Source: Desulfosudis oleivorans Hxd3 (lineage in GTDB: Bacteria; Desulfobacterota; Desulfobacteria; Desulfobacterales; Desulfosudaceae). Taken from it: a stretch of DNA of 64,000 nt. The notes under the pieces were generated by a model. It saw only the letters and a program-made list of their open reading frames with translations. It had not been told where the DNA came from and searched no databases. The position numbers and the translations under genes were made by a program. This document shows positions 25,401 to 38,750 of the stretch, in pieces (the first letter of the stretch is position 1; every line of letters begins with the position of its first letter). The stretch lies in assembly GCF_000018405.1 (NCBI RefSeq), contig NC_009943.1:1119001-1183000 (forward strand), read 5' to 3'.

Positions 25401-26375
25401 ATCGAGGTCTCCCGTAACCGTGACATTCTGCGACAGTCCTTTGACCAGGGGCTGCCGGCGGATAGCCTGGCGCCCCTGAAAAGGCAATGGGAAAAGACCG
25501 GATGCCGAACCTGGGAATTTGGTGATCTGCCGGAAGAGATCGTGGCCGATGCCGGAAAGAGGCATATCCGCCTTTTTCCCGGCCTTGTGGACCGGACCGG
25601 CCACGTGGACCTGCGCCTGTTTGAAAGCCGGTCCAAGGCCCTTGCCGCCCATGTCCAGGGCGTGAAAAGACTCCTGCTGCTGGCGCTTTCCAGGGAGGTC
25701 CGTTTTCTGGGCAGGGATGTGGCCCTGTCAAAACAGGCGGCCTTGAAGGCAGTGCTGCTGGGCGGGGCAAAGTCCCTTGAACAGCGGATGCAACAGAAGG
25801 TGGCCGACAACCTGCTGGCCGTCAGCATTCGAACCGCAGCGGAATTCGAGGCCCTTGCGATTGAAGTGCCCGGCCGGCTTTACGAAAGGGCACATCAGCT
25901 GCGGACGGCCGTGGAAACGGTGGTCGGCGCGTACCATGACGCACGGCGGCAGATTCAAACGCTTGTCGCGTCACAGCGGGCCGGCGGAGACACCGCCCTT
26001 GTGCTGAAGACCATCGAGGCCGACCTGGCGACCCTGGTGCCCGAAACCTTTGTGACGATCTATCATATTGCCGACCTGGAGCGGTTGCCCCGGTATATGC
26101 AGGCCGCTGTCATTCGAGCCCGCCGGGCCGTGGAAAACCTCGCCGGAGACCGGCAAAAAGCCGAAAAGGTGGCCTGGTCATGTGCCGTTCTCGACCGTTT
26201 GGTGGCTGAGCTTCTGCCCGATACTTCCGATGAGAAGCGCCGGGCCGTGGAAGATTTTTTCTGGATGGTGGAGGAATATAAGGTGTCGGTCTTTGCCCAG
26301 GAGTTGAAAACCGCTTTCCCCGTCTCCAAAAAGAGACTGGAGGAGAACCTTCGCGAAATTGAGGGAATGGTGTGA
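22452..26375 (+). CDS. hrpA: DEAH-box ATP-dependent RNA helicase HrpA
   Basis: 1307-residue helicase. Motif I GATGSGKTTQ, TQPRRIAA (Ia), the DEAH box VVDEAHERS, SATIDTEKF (III), ATNIAETSITIPG (V) and QRAGRCGRV (VI) appear in order within the first ~550 residues; winged-helix/ratchet, OB-fold and the long HrpA-specific DUF3418 C-terminus follow. The size matches the E. coli protein (about 1300), which rescues stalled ribosomes and remodels RNA. The start at 22452 (MFTNSIKAAYRLANQ) is chosen as the first ATG after the SET gene; an upstream frame overlaps that gene and has no HrpA similarity. Ribosome-binding site weak. Confidence 0.95.
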   Translation: MFTNSIKAAYRLANQALRVDRQYALRRLSAISGGRRPLSGPALEREVSQLIARLEGSVALRAFRYDRFPRLPSDPALPIAPRQDEIIAAIQKHPVVIVSGATGSGKTTQIPRYCVAAGCGRDGRIGCTQPRRIAAVSVAARIADELGTASTGLVGHKIRFSDTTAGTHLIKIMTDGILLAEAQRDRYLNEYDAIVVDEAHERSLNIDFILGILKQVLAKRDDLRVVITSATIDTEKFSAAFDQAPVIEVSGRMYPVEIKYTPPEPEFGNGEPPTYVELAVAEVERVCRRSPFGDILVFMPTAQDIRETCDMIEGRRMPGATVMPLFARLSGADQARVFSRPPGRKIIVATNIAETSITIPGIRYVVDTGLARISYYNPRTRTTSLSVRSISQSSCQQRAGRCGRVENGVCVRLYDQKDFESRHLFTPPEVLRANLAEVVLRMMALKLGTPDTFPFVDRPADRSIRDGYDTLVELGAIQAVSRGGYRLTETGRLMAKIPADPRLARILIEAGKNGCLEPAVVVVSALSMQDPRETPAERLKEARAAHAAFAHPASDFITLLNIWEACRDKGTGQLKRFCRDHFLSFRRMREWRDLYAQMQQIAKEHGLGTGLAAIDRHQDPDGFYAAFHRTLLSGYLSNIAEKKEKNIYNGAGGKTMMIFPGSALFNTEPSMIMAAELVETSRLYARTVAAIDRQWIRPLAGDLCRETYLAPRWRRSREEVVADCRTTLFGLTVDFRESVSYGRVDPAGAADIFIRSALVNGDVKQPLSFMAHNTRLIEEGVEIENRLRRKTFLAGDDDLFAFYRQRLDNDVYSMRTLKKRIAEQGVDFLKMSRADVIKEEPDPEEMAGFPDTLHLGREQFACLYAFDPAKDEDGVTVRIPAHRAPDVDPDHLDWLVPGLLTEKIAALVKGLPKAYRKQLVPISRTVEIITTEMPQRKRPLVSALSLFIRKRFGVEVPASAWQPEKLPEHLHARIAITDERNREIEVSRNRDILRQSFDQGLPADSLAPLKRQWEKTGCRTWEFGDLPEEIVADAGKRHIRLFPGLVDRTGHVDLRLFESRSKALAAHVQGVKRLLLLALSREVRFLGRDVALSKQAALKAVLLGGAKSLEQRMQQKVADNLLAVSIRTAAEFEALAIEVPGRLYERAHQLRTAVETVVGAYHDARRQIQTLVASQRAGGDTALVLKTIEADLATLVPETFVTIYHIADLERLPRYMQAAVIRARRAVENLAGDRQKAEKVAWSCAVLDRLVAELLPDTSDEKRRAVEDFFWMVEEYKVSVFAQELKTAFPVSKKRLEENLREIEGMV

Positions 26376-26415
26376 GTCCTTCCCTGGGGAGCCCGTCAGA
26401 GGGGGCAAATGAACA

Positions 26416-31797
<5,382 letters not shown>

Positions 31798-32012
31798 GGC
31801 CCTTCCGAGAGGGTTAAAGGGAGTCCCGTGTTTTAACTGTGCCGATTTTATAACGCTGAGCATACTATGACAGGGAATCAAGGTCAATCATAAGCTGGGC
31901 CGGCCCCATTGGTTGCACCCGAAGGCCGGGTGTGGCATGATCATAAAACATATCGGTCTGACGGGCCGACATGCCGATAGGCAACCCCGCATTTCCAAAG
32001 GAGAACAGGACC

Positions 32013-33470
32013 ATGCAGAACGGTTCCATCACGCCTGCAGGCAGTGGCGTATTCCAGGCGGCCACCCCGTTAAAAGAGATCGACCGTGTCTTCGCGGCCC
32101 AGCAGGCCGCCTTTCGCCAGGCCCCATGGCCCGGCGCCAAAGAGCGTGTGGCCCACCTTTACCGGCTCAGAGAGGGGTTGAAGACGTACCAGAAAACCAT
32201 CATTGAGGCCATTGACGCGGATTTTGAGGGGCGGTCCGCGGATGAGACCCTGCTGGCCGAGCTGTTTCCTTCCATGGAAGGGCTGGCCTATGCGGCCCGG
32301 CATGTGGCCGGATGGATGAAGCCTTCCCGTCGTACGCCGGGTCTGATGTTCCGGCCGGCCCGGGCCCGGGTGGAGTATCAGCCCAAGGGTGTGACGGGCA
32401 TCATTGTGCCGTGGAACTATCCGCTGTTCCTGGCAGTCAGTCCCCTGACCGCCGCCCTGGCCGCGGGCAACCGGGTGATGGTCAAGATGAGCGAGTATGC
32501 CCCACGGCTGGCCGCTGTTTTTCAGAAGATGATCGCGGAACGGTTTGACGAAAACCATGTGGCCGTGGTGTGGGGCGGCGCCGATGTGGGCATGGCGTTT
32601 ACAGGGCAGCCCTTTGATCACGTGTTGTTTACCGGTTCTACCGATGTGGGCCGCCATGTCATGCGGGCAGCCGCCGACCACCTGACACCGGTGACCCTGG
32701 AGCTGGGCGGCAAGTCGCCTGCCATTGTCAGCCGCGATATCCCGGTGGAGCGGGCAGCCGAGCGCATCATGTTCGGCAAGGCATTCAACGCCGGTCAGAC
32801 CTGTATCGCGCCGGATTACGTGCTGTGCCCCGCCGATCGCATGGCGCCGTTTCTGGATGCCTGCAAAACGGTGTTTGCCCGCTGCTATCCCACGGTAAAG
32901 GAAAATCCGGACTACACCGCGATCATCAACGACCGGCAGCACGCCCGGCTGCAGGAGATGCTGCGCGACGCCGAGATGCGCGGGGCAACCGTTATTCCGG
33001 TAAACCCGGCAGGCGAGGATTTTGCCGGTTCGCGAAAAATGCCGCTTTACCTGGTGCGCGACTGCACGGAAAAAATGCGTCTTTTGCAGGAGGAGATTTT
33101 TGGTCCGGTTCTGCCTGTTTTGCCCTATGACACGCTGCAGCAGGCCGTTGATTACATTAATGACCGGCCCCGGCCCCTGGCCCTCTATTATTTCGGCTAT
33201 AACCGTAAAAACGCGGACTTTGTGATCCGCAACACCATTTCCGGCGGCGTGTCGGTCAACGAGACCCTGGTGCACGCGGCCGCGGATGATCTGCCTTTCG
33301 GCGGTATCGGCGCTTCAGGCATGGGGGAGTATCACGGGCAGGAAGGGTTTCTGACCTTTTCCAAGGCCAGAAGCGTGTTTGAAAAGTCCCGGTTCAATCT
33401 CAACCGGCTGATCCTGCCGCCCTATGACCGGCCCGGCTTCCGGTTGCTGCGCCGCCTGCTGTTGAAATAA
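32013..33470 (+). CDS. Aldehyde dehydrogenase, coniferyl aldehyde dehydrogenase-like
   Basis: 485-residue NAD(P)-dependent aldehyde dehydrogenase. The catalytic cysteine lies in NAGQTCIAPDYVL and the general-base glutamate in LELGGKSP; IIVPWNYPLFLAVSP forms the cofactor-binding start. The absence of long N-terminal motifs of betaine/succinate aldehyde enzymes and the segment RTPGLMFRPARARVEYQPKG place it with CalB-type enzymes acting on aromatic or medium-chain aldehydes. The hydrophobic C-terminal tail (about 460-485) resembles that of membrane-associated relatives. AAAGGAG lies about 10 bases before the ATG at 32013; an ATG 42 bases upstream is rejected. It stands alone. Confidence 0.9.
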   Translation: MQNGSITPAGSGVFQAATPLKEIDRVFAAQQAAFRQAPWPGAKERVAHLYRLREGLKTYQKTIIEAIDADFEGRSADETLLAELFPSMEGLAYAARHVAGWMKPSRRTPGLMFRPARARVEYQPKGVTGIIVPWNYPLFLAVSPLTAALAAGNRVMVKMSEYAPRLAAVFQKMIAERFDENHVAVVWGGADVGMAFTGQPFDHVLFTGSTDVGRHVMRAAADHLTPVTLELGGKSPAIVSRDIPVERAAERIMFGKAFNAGQTCIAPDYVLCPADRMAPFLDACKTVFARCYPTVKENPDYTAIINDRQHARLQEMLRDAEMRGATVIPVNPAGEDFAGSRKMPLYLVRDCTEKMRLLQEEIFGPVLPVLPYDTLQQAVDYINDRPRPLALYYFGYNRKNADFVIRNTISGGVSVNETLVHAAADDLPFGGIGASGMGEYHGQEGFLTFSKARSVFEKSRFNLNRLILPPYDRPGFRLLRRLLLK

Positions 33471-33490
33471 GGAACATCTGCTTGTGTTGC

Positions 33491-33607
33491 GTGTTGAAAC
33501 ACCAGAGCGATTGAGCCGGCCGTCCGCTTATACTTCGTGTCCAAACACTCTGCCGGCTTAGTTGGCCGGCCGCTTTTTAACACGAAGATCACGAAGGGCA
33601 CGAAGAA
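33491..33607. repeat. Dispersed repeat, copy 1 (inverted partner at 36537)
   Basis: The 32 bases from GTGTTGAAACACCAGAGCGA to GAGCCGGCCG (33491-33522) match the reverse complement of 36537-36568 at 31 positions. A tract of AACACGAAGATCACGAAGGG-type short CACGAAG units follows at 33579-33607, as also seen near copy 2. The two copies flank the acyltransferase and two glycosyltransferase genes. Confidence 0.75.
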
Positions 33608-33637
33608 AGTGGTGAAAGCCCGTACCGGGCAGCGGCC

Positions 33638-34366
33638 CTACAGCTTGAGATCCGCCTCAATGATCTGGTGAACCCGCTGTATCAGTTCTTCCCGGTTTTC
33701 CGTTGTATACCCATCCAGCAGGACCGGCTCGTGGATCACCAGTTCGATGGTGCCGGGCATGATTTTTCCGCTTCCCTTGGGAAGCACCTGTCGGCTGCCC
33801 CGTACCGTGATGGGGAGAATGGGTACGCCGGCGGCCAGGGCAATGTTAAACCCCCCTTTTTTAAAGGGTCGCAGGTTGCCGTCCGTGCTGCGGGTCCCTT
33901 CGGGAAAGAAGACCACCGAGGCCCCGCTTCTTATTTTTTCGCCGGCAACCTCCAGACTTTTATAGGCCCGGTCCGGGTGGCTCCTGTCGATGTAGATGTG
34001 GCCCATGCGCTCACATCCCAGGCCGAAAACAGGGATCTCCCGCAGTTCCATCTTCATGACCCACCGCAACTGAAGGGGCAGAAAACCGATCAGTGCCCAT
34101 ACGTCATAATGGCTCTGGTGTTTGCTCATCACAATGTAGGAGCGTTTCGGGTCGATATGCTCCGGGTGAATCATTTTTACCCGCACGCCGGAAAGCAGCA
34201 TGTTGAGCCGGGACCAGAATTTGCCGATGTAGTGGACCCGGTTCCCCTTTGGGTCAAAATAGGAGGCGGCGATGGTGAGCAGCCCCAGGAGGGTGGTGTC
34301 AATGATAACCAGCAGGTAGAAGGCCGGACGGTAGATGGCATAGAAACACAGCGCGATTGTTTTCAT
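33638..34366 (-). CDS. 1-acyl-sn-glycerol-3-phosphate acyltransferase (PlsC family)
   Basis: 242 residues. The family motifs are in order: HQSHYDVWAL (HxxxxD catalytic pair) at about residue 81, the glycerophosphate-binding FFPEGTRSTDG at about residue 152, and the final motif around VPILPITVRGS. A hydrophobic N-terminal stretch (about 10-33) anchors it to the inner membrane. It transfers an acyl chain to lysophosphatidic acid to make phosphatidic acid. Downstream of the QTMAN-like gene with a 63-bp gap, probably in the same transcript; whether this is the main PlsC or an accessory copy cannot be told here. Confidence 0.92.
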   Translation of the reverse strand: MKTIALCFYAIYRPAFYLLVIIDTTLLGLLTIAASYFDPKGNRVHYIGKFWSRLNMLLSGVRVKMIHPEHIDPKRSYIVMSKHQSHYDVWALIGFLPLQLRWVMKMELREIPVFGLGCERMGHIYIDRSHPDRAYKSLEVAGEKIRSGASVVFFPEGTRSTDGNLRPFKKGGFNIALAAGVPILPITVRGSRQVLPKGSGKIMPGTIELVIHEPVLLDGYTTENREELIQRVHQIIEADLKL

Positions 34367-34429
34367 TCTTGGCCCCGCAGTGTGTTATTTGAAAGTGCTT
34401 CTTTCAATACGCCGATGAGTCATTTTATA

Positions 34430-35524
34430 TCAGGATATTTTTTTTCCGGCAAGGGCCTCAAGTGTCCGGTCGAATTCGGCGATTCGGTTTTCCCAGGTAA
34501 ACCGGCCCATGGCGGCCGCCAGTTCCCGGCGAAGAGGGACCAGTGTTTCGTGACCGGTGGTCAGCCGGGCCAGTTTGGCTACCAGGGCCTTTTTCCCTTT
34601 GTAAAGGCAGTACTCCCATGCGTCGGCGGGAAGGATTTCAGGATAGGAGAGAGCGTGGGGCGCCAGGGGCAGGCAGCCGTGGGCCACGGCCTCTGCCATG
34701 GAAAGCCCGAAATTCTCCTGAATGGCCGTACTCACCGTAATGGCCCCCCGCTTCAGCCATCTGTGGTATTCGGCCCGGGAAGGCGCATATCCCGCATGGA
34801 CCAGGTGGTTTCCCAGCCGGTCACGGGCCGATGCGAACTCGGGCGGTGTCTTGCCGGTGTTTTCCCCCAGCAGGGCTACCCGGAAATCCAGGCCCTGGTC
34901 GATCAGGCTTTGGAGGGCCGTAAAAAACAGGGCCGGTTTTTTGTCATAGGACCAGCGATGGTTCCAGATAATCAGGGGCGGTGTTTTCCGGCCATGGGCC
35001 GCGGCACCGGCAGGTGGAGCGTCAATGGCCGGATAAAGCACCATGGATTTTTGAGCGATTTTCGCGGAAACCCGGCCGGGCCGGCAGTCGGGCCGCTGGT
35101 CCAGAAATGTGGAAACCGCGTCGAGAAACCCGTTCATGTGAAAGGTTGAGTTAAAGGCAACACTGTCTGCCGCAAGGGCCGTGGAGATGTTGACCATGCC
35201 CAGCAGGGCCGCGTTTTTGTCTCCCGGCGGGGGCGGATAGGTGAGCTGGTTTTCATGAAAGTAGACCATCACCGGCGGGTGACGGGTGCCGGTCAGGGCC
35301 AGAAAGTCGGCCAGGTTAAACAGGTCGGTGACGATCAGGCCGTTATAATCTGACAGCCGCAGCTTTTTTCGGGCCAGGTAGAGGGCGGAGCCCATCATGC
35401 GCCACTGCCAGTTTTCACCGGGCAGGGTGACCAGGTCGATGGTGTGGGAAGAGGCGGCCTTCAGGCCGTCGGCAAAACGGGCATGGGAGCCGCTGTAATA
35501 GGATTCTAAAAACAAAAATTTCAT
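34430..35524 (-). CDS. Glycosyltransferase homologous to tRNA-queuosine alpha-mannosyltransferase (DUF3524/GTDC1-like)
   Basis: 364 residues. The N-terminus MKFLFLESYYSGSHARFADG is the hallmark of the DUF3524 domain first annotated in animal GTDC1/QTMAN, which mannosylates queuosine in tRNA-Asp. VYFHENQLTYP and VAFNSTFHMNGFLDAV are further family landmarks; the C-terminal half is a GT-B glycosyltransferase domain (WNHRWSYDKKP, ENFGLSMAEAVAHGCLPL). The start at 35524 removes 19 upstream codons lacking similarity. In bacteria the acceptor is not established for most members, and no queuosine synthesis gene is in the window. Lies between PlsC and a GT2 enzyme. Confidence 0.87.
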   Translation of the reverse strand: MKFLFLESYYSGSHARFADGLKAASSHTIDLVTLPGENWQWRMMGSALYLARKKLRLSDYNGLIVTDLFNLADFLALTGTRHPPVMVYFHENQLTYPPPPGDKNAALLGMVNISTALAADSVAFNSTFHMNGFLDAVSTFLDQRPDCRPGRVSAKIAQKSMVLYPAIDAPPAGAAAHGRKTPPLIIWNHRWSYDKKPALFFTALQSLIDQGLDFRVALLGENTGKTPPEFASARDRLGNHLVHAGYAPSRAEYHRWLKRGAITVSTAIQENFGLSMAEAVAHGCLPLAPHALSYPEILPADAWEYCLYKGKKALVAKLARLTTGHETLVPLRRELAAAMGRFTWENRIAEFDRTLEALAGKKIS

Positions 35525-35593
35525 TACCGCCCTCAAGAAGGTTCTTTCAGGCATGTTACTACGCAGGCCCCGGCTTGCCAACCCTGACGGTTG

Positions 35594-36463
35594 TCAGGCG
35601 GAATGCAGGGGCGCTGGCGGGGTGTCGCTGTTGCCATATGCCGTGGCCATCGTCCGGTACCGGGCCGCTTCTTCGCGCCGTCCCCTTTTTTCACAACCGG
35701 CCGCGTAGATGCGGCACTTTTCCTTCAGCATGGCAAGGGCCGCGCGGTGTTGATCTTCGGACAGCCGGCCGGTGTCGATGGCTTTGCAAATGGCGTAAAT
35801 CCGATAACGGTCCAGGCCCGGCATGGCGGAGAGCTGGCCGTCATGACCGCCCTGTTTGATCACCAGGGGTGTTTCAATGAGGTAAACAGGATGGACCATG
35901 CTGATGCGCAGCCACAGATCATAGTCTTCACAGGCGGGAAGCGATTCGTCAAAACCGCCCACATCCAGGAAAAAATCTTTTCTCATCATCACCGCCGACG
36001 GACTGACAAGGCACAGCTCCAGGGAGGGCTCAAAGATCATGCCGGATCGTTTTTTGTGACGGGCCCTGGGAAAAAGCGGCTTGCCGTTTTTGATCCAGGT
36101 CTCCTCGGTCTGGCAGATCAGGGCATCGGGGCGGGAAGCGAAAAAGGCTGTTTGCGTGGATATCTTTTCCGGCAGCCACCGGTCGTCAGAATCGAGAAAG
36201 GCGATATATTCGCCACCGGCATGGGCCACGCCGGCGTTGCGGGCTGCGCTCACGCCCCGGTTCTCCTGGGTTATTATCGTGACCCGGTTCTTCAGGGGGG
36301 AAAGGCGACCGGGTGTATCATCACTGGATCCGTCATCCACGATAATGATTTCAATGGCCGGGTAGTCCTGGGCCAGGACCGATGCAACGGCTTCGGTCAC
36401 CATTGGCCCCCGGTTGTAGGTGGGAATGACCACGCTGACCAGCGGTAAAGAGGTGCGGTTCAC
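35594..36463 (-). CDS. GT2 family glycosyltransferase
   Basis: 289 residues, GT-A fold. VSVVIPTYNRGPMV opens the nucleotide-sugar domain, IIVDDGSSDDT follows, and YIAFLDSDDRW carries the DxD-type metal/UDP-sugar site at about residues 90-100; CEDYDLWLRI is the usual acceptor-side motif. No membrane span. Starts with GTG at 36461-36463, with GAGAGG about 10 bases upstream. Probably adds a sugar to a cell-surface glycan or lipid; the neighbours do not define which. Confidence 0.9.
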   Translation of the reverse strand: MNRTSLPLVSVVIPTYNRGPMVTEAVASVLAQDYPAIEIIIVDDGSSDDTPGRLSPLKNRVTIITQENRGVSAARNAGVAHAGGEYIAFLDSDDRWLPEKISTQTAFFASRPDALICQTEETWIKNGKPLFPRARHKKRSGMIFEPSLELCLVSPSAVMMRKDFFLDVGGFDESLPACEDYDLWLRISMVHPVYLIETPLVIKQGGHDGQLSAMPGLDRYRIYAICKAIDTGRLSEDQHRAALAMLKEKCRIYAAGCEKRGRREEAARYRTMATAYGNSDTPPAPLHSA

Positions 36464-36536
36464 TATGAGATTGCCTCTCGTTGAGACTTTTTCTTTGTGC
36501 GCTTCGTGTCTTTTGTGTCTTCGCGCTAAAAACGAC

Positions 36537-36601
36537 CGGCCGGCTCAATCGGTCTGGTGTTTCAACACGAAGACCGCGAAGATATGGAAGAACACGAAGA
36601 G
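36537..36601. repeat. Dispersed repeat, copy 2 (inverted relative to 33491)
   Basis: CGGCCGGCTCAATCGGTCTG through GTGTTTCAACAC (36537-36568), followed by AACACGAAG/CGCGAAG/AACACGAAG units to 36601. It is the inverted copy of the element at 33491-33522 with one mismatch in 32. Confidence 0.75.
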
Positions 36602-36627
36602 ACTTTTTTGTGTGTTTTTATAAAACA

Positions 36628-36664
36628 AGAGGGGCGACACGCAGTGTCGTCCCTCCTCTTTTAT
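36628..36664 (-). terminator. Rho-independent terminator of the B12-radical SAM gene
   Basis: AAGAGGGGCGACAC at 36628-36641 pairs with GTGTCGTCCCTCCTCTT around a GCA-type loop, with one G-U pair and one bulge. On the minus strand the stem is followed by TTGTTTTAT. It lies just beyond the stop at 36695. Confidence 0.75.
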
Positions 36665-36694
36665 ACACGTTTTTGGCAGTCGGGCCAACAGGCA

Positions 36695-38497
36695 TTACGC
36701 GGCTTTTGCGCCTTTGTGCCTGTCAAAGCCGGTATCCTGTTTTTCCTCGGCAAACAGCTGCCGGATTTTCTGCTGGGTCTCTTCGTAACGGGAGGTGACA
36801 TCCCCCCGAAAATCGCGGTGAATATGACTGATCCGGCCCTTTGTCCGGCCGAGACTTTTTTTGCACTCCCCCCAGATGCGGGAGACATCGGCCAGCCGGT
36901 TGGCCGAGGAGCTTTTCATCGCCTGGGAATACTGGGTCAGCTGGGCCCTGGTTTTCGCGTAAATTTCATCCAGCCTTGAGATCACCTGGTCCGCCTTGAG
37001 GGTCTCCTGGGTGATGGTGCGAAAATGGTGGCCGATGATGGCATAGGTGATTACCTCGGCAAAAAGATCGGGATGCCGGAACAGGTTCCGGGTGATATAT
37101 TTGAGATACTGCCATCCATAGCCGGTGAAGGGCTGGCTGGTCAGGGACTTGAGCAGGGACTTGATTTCGTCAAAACGGACCTCCCGCTGCTTGAATCCGG
37201 TGCCCTTGAGATTGTCCAGCAGCATGTCGCACCGGGCAAAGTAGTTTTTCATGTTGGCATCGTAAAGGGTGCCCAGCACTCGCTTATAGCCCTGCTTCAA
37301 GGTCTCCGAATCCATTTTTGTCACCACGTTGGTGGCCATGGTATGGGTGTTGGATCCCAGCGCGTGGCCGGACAGCCGCCCCTCTTTTTCCAGCCGGTTG
37401 TAAAGGACGGTGCCGGGCAGGGCGTGAAGCAGGCCCACCATGGCCTTGGGAATGCCGGTCTCCTGAATAAAGGCGATCTGCCGTTCAAAAATATCCTCGG
37501 TGTCGCTGTCAAACCCGATGATAAAACCGGCCATCACCTCCATGCCGTGCTGTTGAATGGCCCTGACCGCATCCTTGAGGTCATATTTCAGGTTCTGGCT
37601 TTTTCCGGTCTCCTCAAGGGCCTCCTTGGACGGGGTCTCAATGCCCACGAACACCTGGTTGAAGCCGGCATCACTCATCAGTCTCATCAGCTCCGCGTCG
37701 TCGGCCATGTTGATACTGGCTTCCGTGTAGAATTCAAAGACGTAGTTGTGGGCCTTCTGCCACTTGATTAAAGCCGGCAGCAACTCTTTTTTAACGCGGG
37801 ACTTGTTGCCGATGAAGTTGTCATCCACCATGAACACCGCGTCTTTCCAGCCCAGGCGGTAGAGGGTGTCCAGCTCGGCCAGCACGTTTTCAGCGGATTT
37901 AAGCCGCGGCTTGTTTCCGTAGACCACCCAGATGTCGCAGAATTCACATTTGAAGGGGCAGCCCCGGGAGTATTGGACGGCCATGGAGGCGTAAGCTTCC
38001 CGCTTGAGCAGGTCAAACCGGGGAGTTACCGAATAGGTGATGTCCGGCCGGGTGTCGCCGTGGTACATGGGCCGGGCGGTGCCGGCTTCATAGTCGGCGA
38101 TGAATTCCGCCAGCACGGCCTCGGCTTCGCCCAGAACAAAATGGTCCACGCCGGCAATTTCTTCATGGCTGGAGGTGGGGTAGGGGCCGCCGGCCACCAC
38201 CGGTTTGTTCAGGCGGTTGCACAGGGCGATGGCCTGCCTCAGGGATTCCTGTTGAATGATCATGGCCGATACAAAGACCGCGTCGGCCCAGAGGACATCG
38301 GCTTCGGTCAGGGGCTCGATGTTCATGTCCACCAGCTTCAGGTTGCATGTGTCGGGCAGCAGGGCCGCCACGGTGATCAGGCCCAGGGGCGGCATGCTGC
38401 TTTTCTTGTTTACATACCGAAGGGCATAGGTGAAGCTCCAGTAAGTGTTGGTGGGAATTTCAGGATACACCAGCAGAATGTTTTTCAGACGCTTCAT
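36695..38497 (-). CDS. B12-binding-domain radical SAM protein (DUF4070-type C-terminus)
   Basis: 600 residues. The N-terminal ~150 residues form a cobalamin-binding-like Rossmann domain (GLITVAALLPD, VVAGGPYPTSSHEEI); the radical SAM core follows with CPFKCEFCDI (CxxxCxxC) at about residues 185-194, VDDNFIGN, VGIETPSKEALEE and MAGFIIGFD. The C-terminal ~170 residues are helical, charged and match the DUF4070-like tail. This architecture occurs in methylases such as the hopanoid methylase HpnP, but no hopanoid genes are nearby, so a methylation of an unknown lipid or small molecule is only inferred. AAGGGAG precedes the ATG at 38497; 17 upstream codons are rejected. Monocistronic, with its own terminator. 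Confidence 0.85.
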   Translation of the reverse strand: MKRLKNILLVYPEIPTNTYWSFTYALRYVNKKSSMPPLGLITVAALLPDTCNLKLVDMNIEPLTEADVLWADAVFVSAMIIQQESLRQAIALCNRLNKPVVAGGPYPTSSHEEIAGVDHFVLGEAEAVLAEFIADYEAGTARPMYHGDTRPDITYSVTPRFDLLKREAYASMAVQYSRGCPFKCEFCDIWVVYGNKPRLKSAENVLAELDTLYRLGWKDAVFMVDDNFIGNKSRVKKELLPALIKWQKAHNYVFEFYTEASINMADDAELMRLMSDAGFNQVFVGIETPSKEALEETGKSQNLKYDLKDAVRAIQQHGMEVMAGFIIGFDSDTEDIFERQIAFIQETGIPKAMVGLLHALPGTVLYNRLEKEGRLSGHALGSNTHTMATNVVTKMDSETLKQGYKRVLGTLYDANMKNYFARCDMLLDNLKGTGFKQREVRFDEIKSLLKSLTSQPFTGYGWQYLKYITRNLFRHPDLFAEVITYAIIGHHFRTITQETLKADQVISRLDEIYAKTRAQLTQYSQAMKSSSANRLADVSRIWGECKKSLGRTKGRISHIHRDFRGDVTSRYEETQQKIRQLFAEEKQDTGFDRHKGAKAA

Positions 38498-38750
38498 GAC
38501 GAACTCCCTTTCACGTTTACCCTTTATCCGGTTGTTTGAAACCATCAATCTGTAAACCTGGTTTTACCATACACCTGAAAAAGGGCGGCGTTCAAGGAGA
38601 AACGTTAAGAAAATAAGCATTTACAAATTTTTTACAATGACTTGCCATGGGGTTCCGGATGATGATCGGACGCTTTCCAATATGATCTCTGCCGGCATCT
38701 GCCAGAGGGCACCGGTTGAGGGTCGGAGATGAAAAGCCGGAAGGATTGTT

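Noticed and set aside
33579-33607. Short CACGAAG units as a CRISPR array
   Set aside because: Units are 7-10 bases with no uniform spacers and no cas genes; they are part of a dispersed intergenic repeat.
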